DNA of 28,688 bases from Prevotella sp. CAG:485 (GCA_000437495.1 FR897781.1:1-28688), one strand, 5' to 3'; numbered from the stretch's first letter, positions 15,564 to 24,370 are shown. Notes: generated by a model from the sequence alone, not told the origin. Translations and numbers: made by a program.

Positions 15564-16220
15564 TTAGCACATAGGTTTAAGGTCGTCGGCTACAATGAGT
15601 TCGCAGCCGGTAGCAGCTTTTATCTCGTCGAGGGTGAAGGCCGGATTGAGCTCGCGCAGCACGAGGCCCTTGTCAGTAACCTCCATCACACCCATTTCAG
15701 TGATGATGAGGTTTACGGAGTTGGCAGCCGTGAGGGGCAGCGTACATTCTTTCAGAATCTTGTGGTTGCCCTTTGCGGTGTGTTCCATGGCCAGGATAAC
15801 GCGTTTTGCTCCCGACAGCAGGTCCATGGCGCCGCCCATGCCCGGAGTCTTTTTACCGGGTATGCACCAGTTGGCCAGATTGCCTTTTTCATCGGTCTGC
15901 AGCGCACCGAGAATGGTAACGTCTACATGGCCGCCGCGCACCAGTCCGAAGCTGTAAGCGCTGTTGAAGCTGGAGGCACCGGGGGTAGAGGTGATGCACT
16001 GACCGCCGGCATCGGTATATTCGTAATCCTCCTCGCCGGCAGCCGGACGCGGGCCGAGACCTAATAACCCATTCTCCGAGTGGATGGTTACCTTTACATC
16101 TTCGGGAAGATAGTTGGGTATCATAGTGGGCAGGCCGATACCTAAGTTTACTACATAGCCGTCGTGCAGTTCTTTGGCGGCGCGTCTGGCTATTGTCTCT
16201 CTAATTTGAGCTTTGTCCAT
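15564..16220 (-). CDS. atoA: 3-oxoacid/butyrate-acetoacetate CoA-transferase subunit B
   Basis: This is the beta subunit of a family I CoA-transferase, 218 residues. The active-site glutamate that forms the CoA thioester is predicted as E49 in HSENGLLGLGP; the N-terminal NLGIGLPTMIPNYL is also typical. Later motifs include GGHVDVTILGALQTDEKGNL and GGAMDLL. It would move CoA from butyryl-CoA to acetoacetate or acetate and release butyrate. Its partner atoD is not adjacent: it is the first gene of the same operon, 8.7 kb upstream in transcription. The gene sits between kamE and bcd. Confidence 0.94.
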   Translation of the reverse strand: MDKAQIRETIARRAAKELHDGYVVNLGIGLPTMIPNYLPEDVKVTIHSENGLLGLGPRPAAGEEDYEYTDAGGQCITSTPGASSFNSAYSFGLVRGGHVDVTILGALQTDEKGNLANWCIPGKKTPGMGGAMDLLSGAKRVILAMEHTAKGNHKILKECTLPLTAANSVNLIITEMGVMEVTDKGLVLRELNPAFTLDEIKAATGCELIVADDLKPMC

Positions 16221-16245
16221 GATATAGAGATTTTAAAGTTATTGC

Positions 16246-17040
16246 TTATTGATTGTTGCCGTGGCGGCGCACATACTCCTGAGCCACGTACGAGGCCACG
16301 TCATCAGCGTAAGTGTTGGCGCCGAAACCGGCGTCGTAGCCGAGCTCTTTGGCCAGTTCGTGCGAGATGCGCGGGCCGCCGCATACAAGGATTACCTTGT
16401 CGCGCAGACCTTCTGCTTCAAGCATCTCCACCAACTCTGTCATGTTCTGGATGTGGATATCCTTCTGCGTAACTGTCTGCGACACCAACAGGGCGTCGGC
16501 ATTCAGTTCCAGAGCCTTGGCAATGAACTCGTCGTTGGGCACCTGACTGCCCAGGTTATGAGCGTCAATCATCTCGTAACGTTCCAGGCCGTAATGACCG
16601 GCGAAGCCCTTCATATTCATGATGGCGTCGATGCCCACGGTGTGAGCGTCTGTACCTGTGCTTGCTCCTACCATCACCAGCGGACGGCCGATGTTCTCGC
16701 GAATGTAGGCATCACATTCCTCCATGCCCCATTTCACGCCTTCCACCTTCGGCACATGAATCTGCGTATAGTCCACGCTGCCGGTGTATGAGCCGTAGGC
16801 ATTGAAGAAGGTGAAGCCCGGAGTCAGCTCGCGGTGATAGACAATAAGGGGGTTCTCGAAGCCCATCTGCCGCAGCAGCTGTTTGGCAGCCTCAATGGCT
16901 TCTTCGCCTGCCGGCACAGGGAGTGTGAAGCTCAGCTGTGTCTTGCCGTCGTTCATCGTATCGCCGTAAGGCTTGATGCGAGTCAGGTCGAGCGTTTTAT
17001 CGTAATCTTTCTTCTCGGTTGAATATAATCCTTCGCTCAT
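16246..17040 (-). CDS. kamE: Lysine 5,6-aminomutase beta subunit (B12- and PLP-binding)
   Basis: KamE, with KamD, catalyses the adenosylcobalamin- and PLP-dependent 1,2-amino shift of L-beta-lysine (or D-lysine) to 3,5-diaminohexanoate (2,5-diaminohexanoate from D-lysine). The base-off cobalamin motif is DAHTVG at 131-136 with axial His133. Lys144 in MNMKGFAGHY is the expected PLP Schiff-base lysine. Both numbers match those of the studied Clostridium sticklandii enzyme. A Rossmann-type cobalamin domain fills the C-terminal half. The length of 264 residues is normal. It lies 3 nt after kamD. D-ornithine aminomutase is a related alternative, but its subunit sizes and neighbours differ. Confidence 0.96.
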   Translation of the reverse strand: MSEGLYSTEKKDYDKTLDLTRIKPYGDTMNDGKTQLSFTLPVPAGEEAIEAAKQLLRQMGFENPLIVYHRELTPGFTFFNAYGSYTGSVDYTQIHVPKVEGVKWGMEECDAYIRENIGRPLVMVGASTGTDAHTVGIDAIMNMKGFAGHYGLERYEMIDAHNLGSQVPNDEFIAKALELNADALLVSQTVTQKDIHIQNMTELVEMLEAEGLRDKVILVCGGPRISHELAKELGYDAGFGANTYADDVASYVAQEYVRRHGNNQ

Positions 17041-17043
17041 GGT

Positions 17044-18600
17044 TTACTTACGGTCTAACATTAACTGGATAAACGGATTGTAATAGTTCTTGCCTTTGGG
17101 AGCCACACCATCGAGGCCTTTGCCGCCTGTCTTGGCGCGTTTTACATCGGCGAAGATACCCTTTTCAAGGGCTGAGAACAGACCCTCTTTCTCCATGCGC
17201 TCGAGCAGCTCGGTGGCCTTGGCAAGCACCTCCTGGGCACGGCGCTGAATGATGCCGTCTTTCTTGAACTCCACTTCCTCGCCAATGCTCTTCATGTTGC
17301 CGAAGATGTATTTGGCGTTCTCAATAGAGAGATAACGGTCGCTCATGAAAGGAGTGTGGATAGCCTCTGTGGGCATACCAAGCAGCTGAATGCCTTGGTG
17401 TGTCCAGATGCCAATCATGTTGAACAGAGCATCCTGAATATGGCCGCGGAAGATGTTGCCGGTCATGAACTTTGTGGGAGGCATATACTTCAGCGTTGCC
17501 TTCGGGAAGATTTCGCGAAGCATCTGAGCCTGCGCCAGTTCCAGCAGGAAGCCGTTTTCCAGCGACGGGTCCATTTCAAAGGCGTGACCCAGACCCATCT
17601 GCTCTTCGGGGAGACCTGCCAAAAGAGCAAGCTGTTCGTTGATGAGGTCGGAGGCAAGCACTGTGTGAGCCTCCTCTACAGCGTCGGCGGTGGTGAGGTA
17701 GTTGTCCTCGCCGGTGTTGATGATAACGCCTGCATAGCCGTTTATTACGCGGCTCATGAACTGGTCAACAAGCGTGCGCTGCATATTGATGTCGCGGAAC
17801 AGGATACCGTAGAGAGCATCGTTGAGCATCACGTCAAGACCCTCAAGGGCACCCATAGCGGCTATTTCGGGCATACAGAGACCCGAGCAATAGTTGCAAA
17901 GGCGGATGTAGCGGCCAACCTCTTCGCCAACCTCGTCAAGAGCTTTGCGCATGATGCGGAAGTTTTCCTGCGTGGCGAAAGTGCCGCCGAAGCCCTCTGT
18001 GGTGGCGCCGTAAGGCACATAGTCAAGCAGGCTCTGACCCGTTGTGCGGATAACGGCGATGATGTCGGCACCCTGACGTGCGGCTGCCTGAGCCTGTATT
18101 ACGTCCTCATAGATATTGCCGGTGGCAACGATTACATAGAGATAGGGTTTCGGGCCCTCGCCTATGGTGTTGAGGTAATTCTCTTTCTTGGCGCGGCGGT
18201 CTTTGATGCGTTTCAGCGATGCCTGAACGTACGGTTCGAGTGCCTTGGCCACCTCTTCGCCGCTGTGAGCCGGCAGCTCGGTGATGTCGAGCTTCCCCTC
18301 TGCCACCTGCTCGGCTATGGCCTGCGGTTCGAGACCGGTTTCAATAATGGCATTGCCAAGAAAGTACATTACGCCTTCGCTCAGCACCCCTTTTTCTTTC
18401 AACGAATTGACCAGCACGTTGGGCAGCGGCACTTCGTTGGCATCTATGCCGTCAATGCCCAGCAGGCGGCACAGGGTGCGCTCAACGGCCACCGTGCTGT
18501 AGCCTTCCACAAAGTGCTGCACATCGTCGGCAATGCGGCGGGCAACCTCTTTGGCGTGCTTTACCTTCTCAAAATCTAATCCTAACTTACTCTTCTGCAT
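17044..18600 (-). CDS. kamD: Lysine 5,6-aminomutase alpha subunit
   Basis: This is the large TIM-barrel subunit of lysine 5,6-aminomutase, 518 residues, the usual length. It packs against KamE and holds the adenosyl group and substrate. Recognisable blocks are KLGLDFEKVKHAKEVARRIA at the N-terminus, IAVIRTTGQSLLDYVPYGAT and CNYCSGLCMPEIAAMGALEG in the barrel, and LKYMPPTKFMTGNIFRGH near the end. It is 18 nt after the MutS-like kamC and 3 nt before kamE. The TTGQSLLDYVP block is typical of this family and argues against a different B12 mutase. Confidence 0.95.
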   Translation of the reverse strand: MQKSKLGLDFEKVKHAKEVARRIADDVQHFVEGYSTVAVERTLCRLLGIDGIDANEVPLPNVLVNSLKEKGVLSEGVMYFLGNAIIETGLEPQAIAEQVAEGKLDITELPAHSGEEVAKALEPYVQASLKRIKDRRAKKENYLNTIGEGPKPYLYVIVATGNIYEDVIQAQAAARQGADIIAVIRTTGQSLLDYVPYGATTEGFGGTFATQENFRIMRKALDEVGEEVGRYIRLCNYCSGLCMPEIAAMGALEGLDVMLNDALYGILFRDINMQRTLVDQFMSRVINGYAGVIINTGEDNYLTTADAVEEAHTVLASDLINEQLALLAGLPEEQMGLGHAFEMDPSLENGFLLELAQAQMLREIFPKATLKYMPPTKFMTGNIFRGHIQDALFNMIGIWTHQGIQLLGMPTEAIHTPFMSDRYLSIENAKYIFGNMKSIGEEVEFKKDGIIQRRAQEVLAKATELLERMEKEGLFSALEKGIFADVKRAKTGGKGLDGVAPKGKNYYNPFIQLMLDRK

Positions 18601-18618
18601 TTCAGATGTTCAACTTTC

Positions 18619-20013
18619 TTATTGGTCAAGATAACGGGCAGCGGTTTCTGTAACAGCGTCGTCCACGCCAATGAGCCGTGCTATCCGCAGGGCCTCATGG
18701 GGAGCCTGAGCATCATCGTCAGGCTCCAACCGGTAGTCGATGAAGTCATTCACAGTAGATGCCGTAAGGGTATGGCCTTCAGCCTTCTCCTCGCGAAATC
18801 CGTGAACACGCAGTCTGCGACATTCGGCAGTCAGTCCGCTGTAATGAGTGGTGAGCAGGGTAGAGCTGCCCTCACCGCCCAGAAGCTCGATTATTGCATT
18901 GACCAATGCTTTTCCTTCCTCAGGATTAGTGGTGCGTGCCGGCTCGTCAATCAGCGCCAGACAACGCACACCGCACCTCTTCTTATCTATAATATTGTTT
19001 ATGCGCAGCATCTCGGCGGCATAGCTCGAGAGGCCTTCCAGCTCATCCTGAGCGTCGCCAATGCTGCTTAACACTTCCTCCACAGGTCTCACCTCGGCCT
19101 CCTGAGCCGGCACGTGATAGCCGAACTGAGCCATAAGCTGGCAAAGAGCCACCGTCTTCAGCACAACGCTCTTACCGGCCATATTGGCACCGGTAATCAC
19201 CGTTACTCCGGGTTCTATTGTAATGTCTACGGGCTGAAATTCGCGCTTGTTACGGGCTAACAACTCTGCAATCTGAGGGTTACGCAGACCACGGTAACTT
19301 GTCTTTCCGGTTGTTATGGCCGGCCGACTAAGATTCATCTTTTCAGCCAATGCCGCTCTGGCTATCAGCATGTCAAGCCGTCCTAAGGCCGTCAGCCCCT
19401 TTTGCAAGGATTCGGCGTATGGCTGCAGCGAATTGCTCAGCTCTGTGCGTATATGGTTTTCCTCGTCGCTGCAGGCGGCAAAGAGCTCTGCCGTGTCGGC
19501 TTCCTCTTTCTGTGCTGCTTTCAGCCTGATGCGCAGTTGCTTCAGAACCGGGCTGTAGGCGTCGTATATATAGAAATGTGCCACCCGTGTTCCTTCCGGG
19601 TCCAATAGCTCAACCACCTTCTCCACATCGGGGAGTTCCACAGCCTTAATGCCATATTGCTCACACAGATTGCGAACTTCAACTACCACCAGCGCCAGGG
19701 CTTTAAGCTCATACAGCTCTATGTCGCCCATGGTCTGCGATGCCTTCAGGGCCGAAAGGGTAGTGGTGATGTCGCGCAGGCACATCAACTGCCGCAGGAT
19801 ATTTTCTGTGGCTTCCGGATTATTCCGCCTTAGCCTCAGCATCTCCTCGGTGTGCTCATATTCCCTTTCAAGCAACTCCTTCTCTGTAAGCCATTCACTG
19901 CTCAACAGACTGCGACGACCCGGCGAAGACACGGTCTCCGTAAGGTCGGCAATATAGGCTAAATTTCTATTTCCGCCTATAGCATCGCGCAGTGTATATG
20001 GCTTTTCTGTCAT
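18619..20013 (-). CDS. kamC: MutS-like ATPase of the lysine 5,6-aminomutase operon
   Basis: This is a 464-residue protein with the core-helical and ATPase parts of MutS but no mismatch-recognition domain. Walker A is GANMAGKS at 275-282 and the Walker B region is CLALIDEPARTTNPEEGKAL, followed by LLTTHYSG. Such a gene accompanies kamD/kamE in lysine fermenters and the ornithine aminomutase genes in others. That suggests a role in handling the B12 enzyme, for example releasing damaged cofactor, rather than DNA repair. This role is inference. Its start overlaps the kamB stop by 4 nt, so the two are co-translated and may form a complex. The kamB/kamC names are assigned by gene order. Confidence 0.85.
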   Translation of the reverse strand: MTEKPYTLRDAIGGNRNLAYIADLTETVSSPGRRSLLSSEWLTEKELLEREYEHTEEMLRLRRNNPEATENILRQLMCLRDITTTLSALKASQTMGDIELYELKALALVVVEVRNLCEQYGIKAVELPDVEKVVELLDPEGTRVAHFYIYDAYSPVLKQLRIRLKAAQKEEADTAELFAACSDEENHIRTELSNSLQPYAESLQKGLTALGRLDMLIARAALAEKMNLSRPAITTGKTSYRGLRNPQIAELLARNKREFQPVDITIEPGVTVITGANMAGKSVVLKTVALCQLMAQFGYHVPAQEAEVRPVEEVLSSIGDAQDELEGLSSYAAEMLRINNIIDKKRCGVRCLALIDEPARTTNPEEGKALVNAIIELLGGEGSSTLLTTHYSGLTAECRRLRVHGFREEKAEGHTLTASTVNDFIDYRLEPDDDAQAPHEALRIARLIGVDDAVTETAARYLDQ

Positions 20014-21041
20014 GCTATTGAGTTGAGGGTATGTCCGTAATTCATAAGGTCATAGACCGGCACGGTGAGCGTCTGTTCAAGAGCCTCGCACAGCCTGTTG
20101 CTGTCCAGTCGGTAGCCTTTTGGGGAGATGGGATTCACGCATACAGCCAGCAGACGGTTTTTCCGCATCACAGCCAGTTTACCGCCCCGGCGCCGGAAAT
20201 CGGCGTAAGTTTCCGGTTTGGCGAAAAGGCGTGTGAAGTCGCGCATTATCAGCGTGGTTTCCGCAATCTGCTTCTGCATCTTCAGGAACTCTAAAAAGTG
20301 GTCGCTGACGGCTCCTGAGCAGAACAGGGTAGTGCCGTAACTGAAAATGCGGTCGCGGTTCTTTTCCAAAGCGAAAGCCGACGGAATCTTCAAATCATGC
20401 GGCAAGCCGCTGTCGTCTATACCCCAGACGCCGTTTCCCACCGTTTCCAGTCTCTCGGCTAAATCGGCGTCTACGGCAGGCAGCTGAATCAGCGAGCAGA
20501 CAAACCGTGTATGCCTTTCCACCTCTTTTATGGTGGACGCCACTGCGGCACCTGTTGCCAATACAAGAGCGTCGGCAACTGCCGGCGACGCCGGGCTCAG
20601 CCGAGACAACGCGCCGTCAATCAACACTGTCTCGGCGCCCAAATCATGCAACGAGGCTATGAGGCGTCGCATAGTGGCGGTGTCGGCCGGACCGGAAATC
20701 AATGCTTTGCCACCTATAACAGCGCGGGCGGTTACCAAACGCCCCAGGGCCGTATGCCGGTTGCTCAGGTCGAGTATCTCCGAGGTCAGACGGCGCTGAC
20801 GGTAATGCAGCTCTGACGTTGCAAAGAGCATATTGTTGTAGACGGTAATCTCCGGCTTTGGGGTGCGTGTTACGGCATCGCTCGTCTCGCCGTCAACACC
20901 TATCGACGTCAGCGCTGTGGCGTGTCCGCGCGCCGCAAGCCGTTTGAGGATATAGTTCAGACATTCGGTCTTGCCTGCATTTTTGGCAAGACCAACTATG
21001 GCCACTGAACGGCAATCTGCTACATCCTCAATCAGCTTCAC
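20010..21041 (-). CDS. kamB: P-loop protein of the lysine 5,6-aminomutase operon
   Basis: This is a 343-residue protein with an N-terminal nucleotide-binding site, VAIVGLAKNAGKTECLNYIL (about 13-32). The loop has five residues between the first Gly and GKT, one more than the common Walker A, and KNAGKT recalls MobB/SIMIBI-type NTPases. Further on, VLIDGALSRLSPASP (about 140-154) could hold a Walker B-like Asp. There is no other recognisable domain. It sits 15 nt after kamA and overlaps kamC by 4 nt. The tight link with the aminomutase genes suggests assembly, cofactor insertion or reactivation of KamDE. The name follows the order kamA-B-C-D-E and the function is unproven. Confidence 0.8.
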   Translation of the reverse strand: MKLIEDVADCRSVAIVGLAKNAGKTECLNYILKRLAARGHATALTSIGVDGETSDAVTRTPKPEITVYNNMLFATSELHYRQRRLTSEILDLSNRHTALGRLVTARAVIGGKALISGPADTATMRRLIASLHDLGAETVLIDGALSRLSPASPAVADALVLATGAAVASTIKEVERHTRFVCSLIQLPAVDADLAERLETVGNGVWGIDDSGLPHDLKIPSAFALEKNRDRIFSYGTTLFCSGAVSDHFLEFLKMQKQIAETTLIMRDFTRLFAKPETYADFRRRGGKLAVMRKNRLLAVCVNPISPKGYRLDSNRLCEALEQTLTVPVYDLMNYGHTLNSIA

Positions 21042-21056
21042 GGTGGTAATTTGCTA

Positions 21057-22316
21057 TCAGTGTTTGTTGCGTTTGTGACGTTCCAACTCGTTAGGCTCTA
21101 TGGCCAACTGGTCGCCGTAGAGCAGACGTGCCACACCCTCGCGATGTTTTGCTTTCTCGGCACGCTGGGCTTTGCAGTCGGGACACTGGCACTCGTCCTT
21201 ATACTCGTCGGGCGTGGTGTAAGTGGTGATGACGCCTTCGTAGTTGCGGACAACCATGCGGTTAGGTGCCATACTTATAATGTAGTTGGGCATGATGGGT
21301 ATCTTGCCGCCACCGCCGGGGGCGTCTATCACGAACGTCGGCACGCAGTAGCCTGACGTGTGGCCGCGCAGGTTCTCCATAATCTCTATGCCCTTCGACA
21401 CCGGTGTACGGAAGTGCTCGATGCCGAGGCTGAGGTCGCACTGATAGATGTAGTAGGGGCGAACGCGAATCTTCACTAACTCATGCACCAGACGCATCAT
21501 GATGTTGGGACAATCGTTTACGCCGCGCAGCAATACGCTCTGGTTGCCCAGGGGCACACCGGCGTTGGCCAGGCGGGCGCAGGCTTCCTTGCTCTCCTCG
21601 GTGACCTCGTTGGGGTGGTTGAAGTGAGTGTTGAGCCATACGGGATGGTACTTGCTTATCATCTGCACCAGCTCGGGGGTTATGCGCTGCGGGCACACTA
21701 CGGGGGTGCGGCTGCCGAGGCGTATGATTTCCACGTGGGGAATCTCGCGCAGGCGCTTGAAGATGTATTCGAGGGTCTCGTCGCTCACCAGCAGGCAGTC
21801 GCCGCCGCTGAGAAGCACGTCGCGCACCTGAGGCGTACGGGCAATATAGTCAATGGCTTTGTCTATGTTCTCACGAGGCGATGCTGCGTCATGCTGACCG
21901 GCGAAACGGCGGCGTGTGCAATGACGGCAATACATTGAGCATTTGTCGGTGATGAGCATCAGCACGCGATCCGGATAACGGTGCGTAAGTCCGGGCACGG
22001 GGCTGTCGCTGTCTTCGTGCAGCGGGTCTTCCAGGTCGGCATCGGCGCGATGCAGCTCCAGCGACGACGGAACAGCCTGCTTGCGAACGGGGTCATTGGG
22101 GTCGTCCGGGTCTATCAGACTCAGATAATAAGGGGTGATGGCCATACGCAGCGTCTTCAGGCTCTCGCGTATGCCGGCTTCCTCTTCCTCGGTCAGCTTC
22201 AGGTATTTCTTCAGTTGGTCTACTGTTTCAATGCGGTTGCGCACCTGCCATGTCCAGTCGTTCCAATCCTTGTCTGAAACATTCGGAAACAGCTCTTTTC
22301 TTCTGCTTTGGTTCAT
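21057..22316 (-). CDS. kamA: Lysine 2,3-aminomutase (radical SAM, PLP)
   Basis: KamA interconverts L-lysine and L-beta-lysine, the first step of lysine fermentation. The 4Fe-4S cysteines are C126, C130 and C133 in CSMYCRHC. The PLP lysine is K338 in DAPGGGGKIP, and the substrate-binding aspartates are D294 and D331. All are one residue on from the Clostridium subterminale enzyme. A structural zinc site is suggested by C269 with the C-terminal CxCxxC in DECQCPDC. The 419-residue length is that of the catabolic enzymes rather than the short EpmB type. A 98-nt gap with a GC-rich hairpin precedes it. Confidence 0.97.
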   Translation of the reverse strand: MNQSRRKELFPNVSDKDWNDWTWQVRNRIETVDQLKKYLKLTEEEEAGIRESLKTLRMAITPYYLSLIDPDDPNDPVRKQAVPSSLELHRADADLEDPLHEDSDSPVPGLTHRYPDRVLMLITDKCSMYCRHCTRRRFAGQHDAASPRENIDKAIDYIARTPQVRDVLLSGGDCLLVSDETLEYIFKRLREIPHVEIIRLGSRTPVVCPQRITPELVQMISKYHPVWLNTHFNHPNEVTEESKEACARLANAGVPLGNQSVLLRGVNDCPNIMMRLVHELVKIRVRPYYIYQCDLSLGIEHFRTPVSKGIEIMENLRGHTSGYCVPTFVIDAPGGGGKIPIMPNYIISMAPNRMVVRNYEGVITTYTTPDEYKDECQCPDCKAQRAEKAKHREGVARLLYGDQLAIEPNELERHKRNKH

Positions 22317-22361
22317 AATGAGATTCGCCTTAGTCAGTTTTCCTAAAAAGGGGTTAGGCGC

Positions 22362-22392
22362 GCCGCGCTGACCCTGTCATTGGCCGCGCGGC
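22362..22392 (-). other. GC-rich stem-loop between kdd and kamA
   Basis: GCCGCGC (22362-22368) and GCGCGGC (22386-22392) form a perfect 7-bp G+C-only stem with a 17-nt loop. No T-run follows on the minus strand, so it is more likely an RNA processing or stability element, or a partial attenuator, than a full terminator. Confidence 0.5.
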
Positions 22393-22414
22393 ACACCTTA
22401 TTTATTGTTTCCGA

Positions 22415-23458
22415 TTATGCGTAGAGGTCAGTGAAAATCTTGCGTAAGGCTTCATTCTCGCGCAGTTCCTGCAGAGTGATTTCGGCGTGGCCTTTGGTGT
22501 AGCCGTTGCCTACTATCATCGTCACGTCGCTGCCGACACCTTCAGCGCCCAGAGCAGCCTTGGTGAAGCTCGTGGCCATGGAGAAGAAGTAAACAACGCC
22601 GTCGTTCTTGGTGCAGAGGATAGAGGTCATCTCCGTGTCGGGGATGTTGACGTTGTTGATGGTTACGTCGCACATCTGGCCATTGGTGAGCTCGGAGATT
22701 TTCTCCATTACGGGAACGGGCTGAGTGGCGTCGGCGCTGAACACATAGTCGCAGAAGCCGAGGTCCTGCATACGTTTGGTTGAGCGTTCGCTGTGGCACA
22801 GGCCGATAACCTTGCCCGTAACGCCTGCGCGTTTCTTAGCCTCGTAGCAGCAGAGCATACCGCTCTTGCCGCCGGCGCCGATGATGAGCACTGTGTCGCC
22901 GGGTTTCACCAGCTTGGCTGTCTGGGCGGGAGCGCCGGCAACGTCAAGAGCGCTCAGGGCCAGGTTCTCGGGCATGTCGTTGGGTATCTTGGCGTAGATG
23001 CCGCTCTCAAACAGAATGGCTTTGCCGTCAATGTCCACCTGGTCGATTTCCGGACGTATCTCTTTGATTTTGTCGATGCGCAGAGGAGTCAGCGACAGCG
23101 ACACCAGAGTAGCGATTTTGTCGCCCTCTTTGAGGTCGATTTTGCCCTTCAGAGCGTCGCCGATTTTCTCTACCGTGCCAAGAAGCATACCGCCCGAACC
23201 GGTTACCGGGTTGCGATGTTTGCCCTGTTTTGCCACGATGTCGAGCATGATTTCGGCAATCTTCTCTTTGTCGCCGCCGGCCTGTTCCTCTATCTGAGTG
23301 AACGATGCGGAGTCGATGTTAAGAGTCTGAACGTCAATCAGGATTTCGTTATCGTAGATTTCGTCCATATTGTTGTCCACCTTGTTGGCGGGCTGGGGGA
23401 GTACGCCTTTTGGCTCGAGCACGCGGTGTGTGCCGTATTTGTTACCTTTTTTCTGCAT
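22415..23458 (-). CDS. kdd: L-erythro-3,5-diaminohexanoate dehydrogenase
   Basis: Kdd oxidatively deaminates 3,5-diaminohexanoate to 3-keto-5-aminohexanoate with NAD. The protein has 347 residues and a medium-chain-dehydrogenase-like plan. The N-terminal part (KYGTHRVLEPKGVLPQPANK) is typical of Kdd, and the Rossmann nucleotide-binding turn is VLIIGAGGKSG at 190-200. NPVTGSGGMLLGTVEKIG (83-100) belongs to the GroES-like part. It lies between kce and kamA, its expected place in the known pathway cluster. The assignment rests on family resemblance together with the unambiguous neighbours. Confidence 0.93.
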   Translation of the reverse strand: MQKKGNKYGTHRVLEPKGVLPQPANKVDNNMDEIYDNEILIDVQTLNIDSASFTQIEEQAGGDKEKIAEIMLDIVAKQGKHRNPVTGSGGMLLGTVEKIGDALKGKIDLKEGDKIATLVSLSLTPLRIDKIKEIRPEIDQVDIDGKAILFESGIYAKIPNDMPENLALSALDVAGAPAQTAKLVKPGDTVLIIGAGGKSGMLCCYEAKKRAGVTGKVIGLCHSERSTKRMQDLGFCDYVFSADATQPVPVMEKISELTNGQMCDVTINNVNIPDTEMTSILCTKNDGVVYFFSMATSFTKAALGAEGVGSDVTMIVGNGYTKGHAEITLQELRENEALRKIFTDLYA

Positions 23459-23493
23459 GATGTATGGTTGGTTTTATTTTTTTAGATTCTTTT

Positions 23494-23524
23494 TGCCGTA
23501 GAGCCGTTGTGGCCCTTTGCGGCA
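23494..23524 (-). other. Stem-loop between kce and kdd
   Basis: On the minus-strand RNA TGCCG pairs with CGGCA (outer stem) and AGGGCC with GGCTCT (inner stem, one G-U pair). The same inner pair would be an A-C mismatch on the plus strand, so the structure fits the operon transcript. An A-rich stretch follows, not a T-run, so it is not a standard terminator. Confidence 0.45.
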
Positions 23525-23530
23525 GTTGTG

Positions 23531-24355
23531 TTATTTCTGTTTCAGACCGAGTATCTCGCGGGCTTCTGCCGGAGTAGCAATCTCGCGGCCGAGTTCTTTG
23601 GCCAGACGCACTACTTTTGCCACCAGTTCGCCGTTACTCTTTGCCAGTACGCCGCGACTCAGATAGAGGTTATCCTCGAAGCCTACACGCACGTTGCCGC
23701 CCATGGCTATGCCGGCAGCGGCCATCGGGAAGGCGTGGCGGCCGATTCCGGTTACTGTCCAGGTGCTTCCGGCGGGTATCTTGTTTACCAGCCAGCAGAG
23801 ATTGTCGACCGTGGCGGGGGTGCAACCCGGCACGCCGAGCACGAAGTTGAACTGCATGGGAGCGCCGGGAACCTGTCCTTTGCGGGCCATATTCACAACC
23901 GTGTCGAGATGACCCATCTCAAAGCACTCATATTCCGGTTTGATGTTGCGTTCCATCATGCGTTTGCCGAAGGCGCGCATCATGGGCATAGTGTTTTCAA
24001 ACACGTCATCGCCGAAGTTGCAGGTGCCGCAGTCGAGCGTTGCCATTTCGGGATCCAGCTCTGTTGGCTGCAGACGCTCCTCGGCTGTCATACCTACGGC
24101 GCCGCCCGTCGACGGAATCATTATCACGTCGGGACATGCCTTGCGGATGGCGTCCATGCATTCCTTGAAGCGTTCTTTGCTCTGAGTGGGAGTGCCGTCA
24201 TCTTCGCGAACATGCACATGGATGATGGCTGCGCCGGCGTCGGCGGCTGCTTTTGCCTCACGCACCAGTTCCTCTACGGTATAGGGAACTGCCGGGTTCT
24301 GTTCTTTGGTTACCTCTGCTCCGCAGATTGCGGCAGTAATTATAAGTTTCTCCAT
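23531..24355 (-). CDS. kce: 3-keto-5-aminohexanoate cleavage enzyme (BKACE family)
   Basis: Kce condenses 3-keto-5-aminohexanoate with acetyl-CoA to give acetoacetate and 3-aminobutyryl-CoA. It belongs to the Zn-dependent BKACE (DUF849) TIM-barrel family. The zinc ligands are predicted as H46 and H48 in HVHVRE and E227 in VGFEDNLY. Residues aligned with the catalytic set of the characterised enzyme are also present: S82 in PSTGG, E143, R223 and D228. The 274-residue length is typical. It is 15 nt after kal. BKACE members vary in substrate, but the neighbours make this one certain enough. Confidence 0.96.
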   Translation of the reverse strand: MEKLIITAAICGAEVTKEQNPAVPYTVEELVREAKAAADAGAAIIHVHVREDDGTPTQSKERFKECMDAIRKACPDVIMIPSTGGAVGMTAEERLQPTELDPEMATLDCGTCNFGDDVFENTMPMMRAFGKRMMERNIKPEYECFEMGHLDTVVNMARKGQVPGAPMQFNFVLGVPGCTPATVDNLCWLVNKIPAGSTWTVTGIGRHAFPMAAAGIAMGGNVRVGFEDNLYLSRGVLAKSNGELVAKVVRLAKELGREIATPAEAREILGLKQK

Positions 24356-24370
24356 GCCTTTGTCTGCCGA

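Noticed and set aside
17356..18579. Plus-strand open frame (407 codons) opposite kamD
   Set aside because: Antisense to a well-supported gene with no domain signal.
18619..20013. KamC as a genuine DNA mismatch repair MutS or MutS2
   Set aside because: It lacks the mismatch-recognition domain and the Smr/clamp extension and is embedded in an aminomutase operon.
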